Shown here piece after piece: positions 6,804 to 14,064 of a stretch of DNA of 44,088 bases. Origin of the DNA: Anaerovoracaceae bacterium (GTDB lineage Bacteria > Bacillota > Clostridia > Peptostreptococcales > Anaerovoracaceae); assembly GCA_029983755.1 (NCBI GenBank), contig JASBYX010000008.1, positions 1-44,088 of the forward strand, read 5' to 3'. The notes under the pieces are model-generated. The model ran no database searches. It was given only the letters and a program-made list of their open reading frames with translations, and had not been told where the DNA came from. The position numbers and the translations under genes are program-made. Positions within the stretch are counted from its first letter, which is position 1, and the number at the start of each line of letters is the position of its first letter.

Positions 6804-9800
6804 GTGAGAAATCTAAAAACAATGGATGGTAACACCGCTGCAGCCCACGTGGCATACGCTTTTTCCGAAGTAGCAGCGATCTATCCAATCACACCATCAT
6901 CCCCTATGGCAGAGAGCATGGACGAATGGGCATCTGACGACCGTAAGAATATTTTCGGTGAGAAGGTTAACATTATTGAAATGCAGTCAGAGGGAGGAGC
7001 AGCAGGAGCAGTTCACGGAGCAGCATCCGCAGGATCCTTTACATCCACATTTACTGCATCCCAAGGACTCCTATTGATGATTCCTAACATGTATAAGCTT
7101 GCGGCTGAAATGGCTCCTGCAGTATTCCACGTAGCAGCCAGAGCTATAGCTACACATGCTCTTTCAATTTTCGGAGATCACTCTGACGTAATGGCAGCTA
7201 GACAGACAGGATTTGCAATGCTGGCATCTAACAGCGTTCAGCAGGTAATGGACCTTGCAGCTGTTGCCCATCTTGCAACAATGAACGGAAGCCTGCCAAC
7301 CCTTCATTTCTTCGACGGATTTAGAACTTCCCACGAACAACAGAAGATCGAAGTTTGGGACTATGATGAACTCAAGAGCATGGTAGACTGGGAAGCTGTT
7401 AAGAGAAGAAGAGCTGAAGCTCTTCACCCTGAGCATGGAATGGCAATGGGATCTGCTGAGCAGCCTGAGACATTCTTCCAGCACAGGGAAGCTTGCAACC
7501 CTATTTACAAGGATGCAGTTCAGATTTTCGTTGATTGCATGAATATGGTTAACGAAAAGATCGGAACTAACTACAAGCCTTTCAACTACTACGGTGCTGA
7601 AGACGCTACTGAGATTATTGTAGCAATGGGTTCTGTATGTGATGCAACTGAAGAAGTTGTAGATTACTTGAACGCTAAAGGAAGCAAGGTTGGACTTGTT
7701 AAAGTACACCTTTACAGACCGTTCTCAGTTGAGCATCTACTATCTCAGATTCCTAAGACTGCCACGAAGATTGCAGTACTGGATAGATGTAAGGAGCCGG
7801 GATCAATCGGTGAACCTTTGTATCTTGACATTGTCAAGGCCCTAAGAGGAACTGAATTTGAGAAATGTACTATCACAGGTGGTAGATACGGACTGGGTTC
7901 AAAGGACGTACAGCCTGCAGATATCCTTGCGGTATATGAAGATTTGAAGAAGGATGATCCAAAGCCTGAGTTTACAATTTCTATCATAGATGATGTAACC
8001 AATCTTTCACTTACACCAAGCGAGAGACCTGTTACAGTTCCTGAAGGAACAATCTCATGTAAATTCTGGGGTCTTGGTTCTGACGGTACCGTTGGAGCAA
8101 ACAAGAACTCAGTTAAGATCATAGGTGACCATACAGACAAGTATGTACAGGCATACTTCCAGTATGACTCAAAGAAATCCGGTGGTATCACAATTTCTCA
8201 CTTGAGATTCGGAGATCATCCGATCAAGTCTACTTATTATGTTAAGCAGGCTAACTTCGTAGCTTGTCACCAGCAGTCATACATGCACAGATATGACATC
8301 GTTCAGGATGTTGTTCCTGGAGGCTACTTCCTACTGAATACAACATGGGATGAGGAAGAGCTTGAGAGAATGATTCCTGGCAACGTTAAGAGATATATTG
8401 CAAATAACAACATTAAGTTCTACACCTGTAACGCTGTTGACCTTGCAGAAGAAATCGGTCTTGGGGTTATGAGAACCAACACTGTTTTGCAGGCAGCATT
8501 CTTTAAACTTGCTAACATCATTCCTATCGATAAGGCAGCAGAATACATGAAGGAAGCAATCGAGAAGACCTACGGACGTAAGGGTGAGAAGATCGTAAAC
8601 ATGAATAAGGCAGCAGTTGATGCAGGTATCAAGTACGTTAAGGAATTCAAGGTTCCTGATAGCTGGAAGACTGCCGAAGGAGAGATGTGCTTCCCTCAGC
8701 CGGAAGGAAAGACTCCGGAGCTTACCAAGTACCTCAACGAGGTTATGGTTCCTTCAAATGCAATGCGTGGAGACGATTTGCCTGTTTCAACATTTGTTGA
8801 TTATGCAAGAGGTAACGCACATGCAGGAACATCACTTCATGAGAAGAGAGAAATCGCGCAGAGAATTCCGGTATGGAAGCCTGAAAACTGTATCCAGTGT
8901 AACAGATGTGCTTATGTATGTCCTCACGCTGTAATCAGAGCATTTGGTATGAGCGAAGAAGATGGTAAGAAGATAGGAGATCAGGCTCTTGATATGATGG
9001 GGGCTAAGGATGGACAGAAGTTCACAATCGCTATTTCCTCTATGGACTGTACCGGTTGCGGATCCTGCGCATCAACTTGTCCTGCTAAGAACAAGGCTCT
9101 CGAAATGGTTCCTGTAACTCCTGAATTGATGCAAGAGACTCAGAAGAAGTACAATACTGTATACTATGGAACAGAGAGAGTTGAGGTTCCATTCAAGCCT
9201 GATAGCTTAAAGGGATCACAGTTCTTACAGCCACTTCTGGAGTTCTCAGGAGCATGCCCTGGATGCGGTGAAACTCCGTATGCTAGGTTGGTTACACAGC
9301 TCTTTGGTGACAGAATGTTCGTGGCAAACGCTACAGGATGTTCATCAATTTGGGGATTCAGTGCACCGGCTACACCATATACAACAAACGAAAACGGATG
9401 CGGTCCTGCTTGGGCTAACTCCCTGTTTGAGGATAACGCAGAATTCGGTCTTGGTATGCATCTAGGAATGAAGACCAGAAGAGAAGCAGCTAAGACTGCA
9501 GTTGAAAAACTTGCAGAGAAGCACGCTGACTTCAAGGAAGTTGCTCAGAACTGGCTAGATCACATGTATGATGGAGATGAATCTAAGGTAGCATCTAAGG
9601 CGGTTCTTGAAGCACTGGATAAGATGGATGACAGTGAGGAAGAAGTTAAGTTCCTAAAGGACAACAGCAATCTTCTAATCAAACCATCAGTATGGATCTT
9701 CGGTGGTGACGGATGGGCATATGACATCGGTTACGGTGGACTTGACCATGTTATCGCATCAGGAGAAGATGTAAACATCTTGGTATTCGATACAGAGGTA

Positions 9801-10406
9801 TATTCAAATACAGGTGGACAGAGCTCCAAGTCAACTCCTATGGGAGCTGTTGCTAAGTTCGCTGCTTCAGGTAAGGGTGTTAAGAAGAAGGATCTTGCTC
9901 AGATTGCTATGGCTTACGGATATGTATACGTAGCTCAGATAGGTATGGGCGCTGACATGAATCAGACGCTCAAGGCAATCAAGGAAGCAGAAGCATACAA
10001 GGGACCATCCCTGATCATAGCTTATGCACCATGTATCAACCACGGTATCAACCTTTCAAATGCACAGGGTATCATCAAGGATGCAGTTGATGTAGGTTAC
10101 TGGAACCTGTTGAGATTCAACCCTGATTTGGCAGCAGAAGGCAAGAACCCACTCAATGTTGACAGCAAGGCTCCAAAGGCAGATGGATATAAGGACTTCC
10201 TGATGAGCGAAGTAAGGTACAGTTCACTTACCAGAAAGTTCCCTGACAGGGCAGAAGAACTCTTCGAAAAGAATGAGGAAGATGCTCTCCGTCGTTACGA
10301 TCTGCTCAAGGAACTTGAGAAGACATACGCAGCTGCAAAGGACTCCGTTCCAACAGCAAGCGATGTTGCTGAGAAGAGAGATCCAAGCGATCCTCCAAAG
10401 CAGTAA
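6804..10406 (+). CDS. nifJ: Pyruvate:ferredoxin (flavodoxin) oxidoreductase
   Basis: Oxidatively decarboxylates pyruvate to acetyl-CoA and CO2, reducing ferredoxin; the central enzyme of anaerobic pyruvate use. The single chain of 1201 residues has the homodimeric PFOR domain order. It starts with pyruvate-binding KTMDGNTAAAHVAYAFSE (from residue 5). The 2x[4Fe-4S] ferredoxin domain has CIQCNRCAYVCP (about residue 696) and CTGCGSCASTCP (about residue 751). The C-terminal TPP domain has CPGCGE (about 818), GDGWAYDIGYGG (about 968) and YSNTGGQ. Upstream in-frame ATG at 6777 is not the start: AAAGGAAGG at 6787-6795 points to the GTG at 6804, which also matches the usual N-terminus. Codon use is that of a highly expressed gene. 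It is monocistronic, with its own promoter and terminator. Confidence 0.96.
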   Translation: MRNLKTMDGNTAAAHVAYAFSEVAAIYPITPSSPMAESMDEWASDDRKNIFGEKVNIIEMQSEGGAAGAVHGAASAGSFTSTFTASQGLLLMIPNMYKLAAEMAPAVFHVAARAIATHALSIFGDHSDVMAARQTGFAMLASNSVQQVMDLAAVAHLATMNGSLPTLHFFDGFRTSHEQQKIEVWDYDELKSMVDWEAVKRRRAEALHPEHGMAMGSAEQPETFFQHREACNPIYKDAVQIFVDCMNMVNEKIGTNYKPFNYYGAEDATEIIVAMGSVCDATEEVVDYLNAKGSKVGLVKVHLYRPFSVEHLLSQIPKTATKIAVLDRCKEPGSIGEPLYLDIVKALRGTEFEKCTITGGRYGLGSKDVQPADILAVYEDLKKDDPKPEFTISIIDDVTNLSLTPSERPVTVPEGTISCKFWGLGSDGTVGANKNSVKIIGDHTDKYVQAYFQYDSKKSGGITISHLRFGDHPIKSTYYVKQANFVACHQQSYMHRYDIVQDVVPGGYFLLNTTWDEEELERMIPGNVKRYIANNNIKFYTCNAVDLAEEIGLGVMRTNTVLQAAFFKLANIIPIDKAAEYMKEAIEKTYGRKGEKIVNMNKAAVDAGIKYVKEFKVPDSWKTAEGEMCFPQPEGKTPELTKYLNEVMVPSNAMRGDDLPVSTFVDYARGNAHAGTSLHEKREIAQRIPVWKPENCIQCNRCAYVCPHAVIRAFGMSEEDGKKIGDQALDMMGAKDGQKFTIAISSMDCTGCGSCASTCPAKNKALEMVPVTPELMQETQKKYNTVYYGTERVEVPFKPDSLKGSQFLQPLLEFSGACPGCGETPYARLVTQLFGDRMFVANATGCSSIWGFSAPATPYTTNENGCGPAWANSLFEDNAEFGLGMHLGMKTRREAAKTAVEKLAEKHADFKEVAQNWLDHMYDGDESKVASKAVLEALDKMDDSEEEVKFLKDNSNLLIKPSVWIFGGDGWAYDIGYGGLDHVIASGEDVNILVFDTEVYSNTGGQSSKSTPMGAVAKFAASGKGVKKKDLAQIAMAYGYVYVAQIGMGADMNQTLKAIKEAEAYKGPSLIIAYAPCINHGINLSNAQGIIKDAVDVGYWNLLRFNPDLAAEGKNPLNVDSKAPKADGYKDFLMSEVRYSSLTRKFPDRAEELFEKNEEDALRRYDLLKELEKTYAAAKDSVPTASDVAEKRDPSDPPKQ

Positions 10407-10450
10407 ATCAATCTAACACTTAGCTCATTGAGAATTTAATAGCGAATTTG

Positions 10451-10497
10451 AAGGGGATTCCATTCATAGGCAAAGCACCTTAAGGGAATCCCCTTTT
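10451..10497 (+). terminator. Rho-independent terminator after PFOR
   Basis: GGGGATTCC (10453-10461) pairs with GGAATCCCC (10485-10493) and is followed by TTTT. The loop is about 23 nt. Confidence 0.75.
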
Positions 10498-10513
10498 GCT
10501 TGTGAAATAAGGG

Positions 10514-10542
10514 TTCAAAAGCCTTTAAAAATATGTTAAAAT
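10514..10542 (+). promoter_or_regulatory. Extended -10 promoter giving a leaderless start
   Basis: TTCAAA (10514-10519), 17-nt spacer, TG-T-TAAAAT (TG 10534-10535, -10 at 10537-10542). Seven nt later comes the A of the ATG at 10550, the expected +1. Confidence 0.6.
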
Positions 10543-10549
10543 CAAGACT

Positions 10550-11263
10550 ATGGGTAAGAAAAGTATTTTTTCAAGAAACGATTACGAAAAATTAAAGAGA
10601 ACTAACGATAAGCGCCTCAGATATTTTGATATGAAGGACAGGAATCTGATGAAGGATCTTCTGGCTGAACTGGATGTGAGAGGGGCTGCAAGAGCCTACA
10701 TCGAAGTTGTCAGAACGGATTTGATAAATGCGCTGATAGCAGAGGATAAGAGCCGACGAAGTGTCAAGAGAGATCTTCTCGGAATCCTTGGAGGAGATTT
10801 TGACCAGGCAGTGGAAGACATAATGGAGGCAGCACCTCAAAGACCGGAAAAGCAGAAGAGCATAATGGCATTAGGAGACGCCTTTTTCACGTACATCTTC
10901 ATACTCGCTCTGGTTGCAGGAGTGAGCAATCGGGGATACAATCTGGTGTTCGGACCGGCGGTTTTGGCCCTACTTGCAGTAAGCTTTATTGCACTGTTCT
11001 TTGTCACAAGAAGTACAGGTCGTAATGCGAAGACCGAGGAAGGAAGAAGGCGTTCCGGCGGAGCATATAAGCTTGCAATTTTAGCGATTACATCCCTTGC
11101 CGCAGCTGCAGCTCATTCGGTTCTTCATCTTCCTGAACCATGGCAAATTAACGGATGGATCCCGGTTTTACTGGCGATACTTTGCTGGCTTTCATGTTAC
11201 AATTGGGATAGCAAAATAAATGACGATACATTGACTCAGATTCAAAGGGACTACGCAGAGTAG
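10550..11263 (+). CDS. Unknown membrane protein, probably leaderless
   Basis: I do not recognise a family for this 237-residue protein. Residues 1-105 are soluble, charged and likely helical (FSRNDYEKLKRTNDKRLRYFD; EDKSRRSVKRDLLGILGGDFDQAVEDIME). About four hydrophobic segments follow (roughly residues 108-122, 128-150, 170-190, 200-220), split by a basic RRRRSGG-like loop. The N-terminal part resembles a cytoplasmic helical domain placed before a small membrane unit. There is no Shine-Dalgarno; the -10 box ends 7 nt before the ATG. The terminator stem begins inside the last codons and contains the stop codon. It is monocistronic between PFOR and the convergent ogt gene. Confidence 0.7.
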   Translation: MGKKSIFSRNDYEKLKRTNDKRLRYFDMKDRNLMKDLLAELDVRGAARAYIEVVRTDLINALIAEDKSRRSVKRDLLGILGGDFDQAVEDIMEAAPQRPEKQKSIMALGDAFFTYIFILALVAGVSNRGYNLVFGPAVLALLAVSFIALFFVTRSTGRNAKTEEGRRRSGGAYKLAILAITSLAAAAAHSVLHLPEPWQINGWIPVLLAILCWLSCYNWDSKINDDTLTQIQRDYAE

Positions 11264-11271
11264 TCCCTTTT
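11244..11271 (+). terminator. Terminator overlapping the stop codon
   Basis: AAAGGGACTAC (11244-11254), loop GCAGA, GTAGTCCCTTT (11260-11270). It is a perfect 11-bp stem whose 3' arm holds the TAG stop (11261-11263). Confidence 0.85.
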
Positions 11272-11305
11272 ACGTTTTTAGTGAGGACTCTACGCTTCTA
11301 TCTCC

Positions 11306-11857
11306 CTACTCATTCAAAGAACCTTCAAGATCCAAGAGGAGCCTCTTCTTTTCAAGTCCGAGGGCGAAGCCGCCAAGCCCGGATGTTCCAACTACTCTGT
11401 GACATGGTACTGCCAGCAAAACACGATTTTTACCGCAGGCACTTCCTACAGCCCTTGCTGACATTGGTTTCCCCATTTTTTTCGCAATCTCCCCATATGT
11501 CTTTGTTTCCCCATAGGGTATCTTCATGAGTTCTTCCCATACAGCAGTTTGAAATTCAGTACCATTTAAGTCGAGGGGTATATCCTTTGGAAACTCCCTT
11601 TCAGCACCAACAAAATACTTTGCCACCCATTCAGCAACTCTTCGTTCCAGCACCTCTGCAGGCGAAAGTGTTTTGTTGCCATCATCGACTATTTCAAATA
11701 GATCCTCTGACGGATTTTCTCTTTGTAGCAATTCCGACATTTCAGGGTCGTTTTTCTCATGAAATGGCTTCCCTGATAAGCTTTTTCCACTTATGGAGCA
11801 AAGCCCCTTATCTGAACATTTTATATTGAGCACACCTATGGGAGTTTTAATAAGCAT
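11306..11857 (-). CDS. ogt: Methylated-DNA--protein-cysteine methyltransferase
   Basis: A suicide repair protein that moves the methyl group from O6-methylguanine to its own cysteine. The active-site block AVPCHRVVG is at about residue 149-157, after the helix-turn-helix AKKMGKPMSARAVGSACGKN that binds DNA. The wing GGFALGLEKKRLLL follows. The N-terminal 90 residues are the poorly conserved ribonuclease-H-like part. At 183 residues it is in the usual range. The ribosome site read on the minus strand is AAAGGTGG. The promoter is at 11892-11921. Whether it is better called ogt or the adaB type cannot be settled. Confidence 0.9.
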   Translation of the reverse strand: MLIKTPIGVLNIKCSDKGLCSISGKSLSGKPFHEKNDPEMSELLQRENPSEDLFEIVDDGNKTLSPAEVLERRVAEWVAKYFVGAEREFPKDIPLDLNGTEFQTAVWEELMKIPYGETKTYGEIAKKMGKPMSARAVGSACGKNRVLLAVPCHRVVGTSGLGGFALGLEKKRLLLDLEGSLNE

Positions 11858-11891
11858 TTATATATCCACCTTTCATCTATTCATTAAGGTC

Positions 11892-11921
11892 ATTATACAT
11901 CAAAAGTAAAGCTTATGTTAA
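11892..11921 (-). promoter_or_regulatory. Promoter of ogt
   Basis: Minus strand: TTAACA (11921-11916), 18-nt spacer, TATAAT (11897-11892), about 34 nt before the ATG. Confidence 0.5.
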
Positions 11922-11960
11922 TGAAAAGTGTAAATACTTCTGAGAAATCGGAAGATTATA

Positions 11961-11999
11961 AACCCATACCTCCGAGGATAAGCCTCAGAGATATGGGTT
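11961..11999 (-). terminator. Inverted repeat, likely terminator of nhaC
   Basis: AACCCATA (11961-11968) pairs with TATGGGTT (11992-11999), with an inner GAGG/CCTC stem. It lies beyond the nhaC stop on the minus strand and before the ogt promoter. The T-run on that strand is poor, so termination is an inference from position. Confidence 0.45.
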
Positions 12000-12099
12000 A
12001 ATTTTGCGTTATTTCGGCTTTGTCATATCATGAAAAGTGAATTGTTGAACCGAACTTACTCAATCGACCTTTGGAAGGAATCGATTCTGCTAATTAAGG

Positions 12100-13602
12100 C
12101 TATGCAACCTTTATGTGTTTCTTCAGCTTAGCTTCAGGCTCGTGAGGTAGACCAAATAGTGGAACAAATCTGTCTGCACCGGTCAGAGTCAGTAGAAGTA
12201 GCGAAACAACGGCGATTATAGCCATGAAGTTGTACTTGATAAAGTCAACGGCAGCGAACTTATAAAGTGGATATACGTTTACAGCGATACCAACATAGAA
12301 CGCAAGGTATACGTGCCATGGAATTAGCTGTGAACCGAATACTCCCATAGCATCGCCGAATGTAGCATTTCTCAGCTTCAGCTTGTACATATCCTCATCG
12401 GAAGCCTCAACGTTTTCTTCAAGGATATTCTTGATGATAGGACCAACGGTTACAATCTGAGCCATTTCGTCAGCTAGTAGCAGGTTACCGCCGATGCAGA
12501 GAAGACCGTTGCAGAACATCATAGTTCTGACTCTTCCGGAGATTACCACGATAAATCTTGCAAGTGGCTCAAAGGCATGCATTGCAGCCATGATACCGCC
12601 AAAGGCTGCTACCCACATCATCATTACAACTACCCATGAACCGGCTTCTGAGAAACCATCCATTATAAGAGTAAGGTATGAATTTAGACCACTCTTTGCC
12701 CAAGAAGGTCCACCGAAAGTAGTAGTTCCTGCAAATAGACCTAGGATGTATGCTGAAACGATACCGGAACCAATGCACATGAAGGTGTTAACACCTGCAA
12801 CTGCAAGACCGATTACAAGGATTAGTGGGATGATCATGTAAAGAGCAACCCCGTCTTGAACCTGGTTTAGAAGGTCGATAGCTTCAGGTTTCTTTTTCTG
12901 GATGTATGCTATTGCATCAGGAGCCTCAGCAGTTAACTTGTCAAATACTCCAGAGGCGTCAGCAGTTTCGTTTGGAAGTCCGAGAACTATTGCTGCTACA
13001 AAGAAAGCGATCATAGCAAGAATAAGGCAACCCACAGACCATACACCCTGGGTTCTGATTCTGTCAACTACTTCAACTCCCTGGATACCGGAGGATACTA
13101 TTGTGGTGTCAGAAATAAGTCCGATGTTGTCTCCGAAGCAAGCACCACCTGCGATAGCACATGTTGTAAGAACGATGTCACCGCCTACGATGTTGTTCAG
13201 CCATAGGAAGATAGGTGCGCAAGCTGCAAATGTTCCCCAAGAAGTTCCTGTAGCAACGGAAAGAACCGCTGTTACACCGATACCTACAACGGCAACTGTC
13301 TTAGCAGTTACGCCGAGGGAAAGGGCGATTATAACGGCAGAAGCTCCAACTCCTGTTGTCATAAATGCGGAAGCCATTGCGTAGGCAAACATTAGAATGA
13401 ATAGAGCTATTAGAATGTGAGAAACGCTTCCAACAGCCGCATCGATCATATCTTTAAACTTGAGCCTCTCAGTGATAGAAGCTACTATACAAGCACAGAT
13501 AGTTGCGATAGGAGCTGCAATAAGCGCGTCCATTCCGACTATCATAAGTGCAGCCAAAACTGCAACCGGAACGAACTTGATAATTGCTTTAAAAGTGTTC
13601 AT
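12100..13602 (-). CDS. NhaC-family Na+/H+ antiporter-type transporter, sigma-54 driven
   Basis: A 500-residue membrane protein with about twelve hydrophobic segments. The NhaC hallmark is GACFGDNIGLISDTTIVSS (about residues 152-170), in the place of the usual GDxxSPLSDTT. By family it exchanges Na+ and H+, but relatives in amino-acid catabolic clusters may instead move the substrate. The ribosome site is AAGGAG. Upstream on the same strand is a near-consensus -24/-12 promoter (TTGGCAC, N5, TTGCA). Divergently placed is a sigma-54 activator with a 3,5-diaminohexanoate dehydrogenase-like sensor domain. That context suggests this transporter serves lysine fermentation, as a lysine or intermediate carrier or a sodium valve. 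The substrate remains unproven. Confidence 0.85.
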   Translation of the reverse strand: MNTFKAIIKFVPVAVLAALMIVGMDALIAAPIATICACIVASITERLKFKDMIDAAVGSVSHILIALFILMFAYAMASAFMTTGVGASAVIIALSLGVTAKTVAVVGIGVTAVLSVATGTSWGTFAACAPIFLWLNNIVGGDIVLTTCAIAGGACFGDNIGLISDTTIVSSGIQGVEVVDRIRTQGVWSVGCLILAMIAFFVAAIVLGLPNETADASGVFDKLTAEAPDAIAYIQKKKPEAIDLLNQVQDGVALYMIIPLILVIGLAVAGVNTFMCIGSGIVSAYILGLFAGTTTFGGPSWAKSGLNSYLTLIMDGFSEAGSWVVVMMMWVAAFGGIMAAMHAFEPLARFIVVISGRVRTMMFCNGLLCIGGNLLLADEMAQIVTVGPIIKNILEENVEASDEDMYKLKLRNATFGDAMGVFGSQLIPWHVYLAFYVGIAVNVYPLYKFAAVDFIKYNFMAIIAVVSLLLLTLTGADRFVPLFGLPHEPEAKLKKHIKVA

Positions 13603-13650
13603 TAAAAGTTTTCTCCTTTTCTTTTAATAATGAATAAATAAAAAAAACTA

Positions 13651-13666
13651 CGGTGATGTCTCACCG
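13651..13666 (-). promoter_or_regulatory. Hairpin at the 5' end of the nhaC transcript
   Basis: CGGTGA and TCACCG form a 6-bp stem with a TGTC loop. It falls within a few bases of the predicted sigma-54 start near 13669. A role in message stability is possible but not shown. Confidence 0.45.
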
Positions 13667-13677
13667 ACTTTATAATA

Positions 13678-13695
13678 TTGCAAGTGATGTGCCAA
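13678..13695 (-). promoter_or_regulatory. Sigma-54 (-24/-12) promoter of nhaC
   Basis: Minus strand reading gives TTGGCAC (13695-13689), ATCAC, TTGCAA (13683-13678). The GG and GC doublets are 10 nt apart, exactly as sigma-54 requires. The predicted start is near 13669, leaving a leader of about 66 nt. Confidence 0.85.
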
Positions 13696-13805
13696 AAGTC
13701 AAAAGTTTATCAAGATGGCTCTGTGGAATGTTAATAAATTGTTTTTCTTGTTCCCATATCCCTTGCCAACAAAAGACCTCAATTGTGAAATTTATTTCAA
13801 GGTTT

Positions 13806-13929
13806 TTTTCGGGTTCCGAAAATAAATCGTTTTCAGAATGTAATTAACCTTAATATAGCGGGTTATGAAAACCAAAAATGGGTCACACCTTCAATATGTG
13901 TTCCGAAAATGGGTCGAATTTATTGACCC
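13806..13929. promoter_or_regulatory. Candidate enhancer sites for the sigma-54 activator
   Basis: Elements seen: inverted repeat TTTTCGG-GTT-CCGAAAA (13806-13822); 11-mer GTTCCGAAAAT twice (13813-13823, 13900-13910); 10-mer AAAATGGGTC twice (13875-13884, 13906-13915), 31 bp or about three helical turns apart; inverted repeat GGGTC-N9-GACCC (13911-13929). They lie 135-260 bp upstream of the predicted nhaC start, within the usual range for upstream activating sequences. Confidence 0.55.
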
Positions 13930-13951
13930 GGGCCGAAATAAATAGTAAAAT
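13923..13951 (+). promoter_or_regulatory. Promoter of the sigma-54 activator gene
   Basis: TTGACC (13923-13928), 17-nt spacer, TAAAAT (13946-13951). The -35 lies inside the GGGTC/GACCC inverted repeat, so the activator may repress its own gene. Confidence 0.55.
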
Positions 13952-14064
13952 ATATATAAGAAAGGTAACTATAGACAAAATGAAATTAGATTTATTTATT
14001 CAATAAATATACATAAGAATAAAACAGAAAATCAGCACAGAATATCAACAAAATAAGGAGAATA

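Larger units (their letters stand above)
13603..14064. promoter_or_regulatory. Divergent control region between nhaC and the sigma-54 activator
   Basis: This gene-free 462 nt holds a sigma-54 promoter toward nhaC (13678-13695), a hairpin at the start of that transcript (13651-13666), several repeated elements likely bound by the activator (13806-13929) and a sigma-A promoter toward the activator (13923-13951). Between 13696 and 13805 it is AT-rich with no clear motif. This would suit the bend needed for enhancer looping. Confidence 0.7.

Noticed and set aside
9164..9535. 123-codon frame antisense to PFOR
   Set aside because: Shadow frame caused by the codon bias of a highly expressed gene; no ribosome site.
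13653..13847. 64-codon plus-strand frame in the nhaC/activator region
   Set aside because: It covers the sigma-54 promoter and enhancer region, has no ribosome site and no recognisable protein features.
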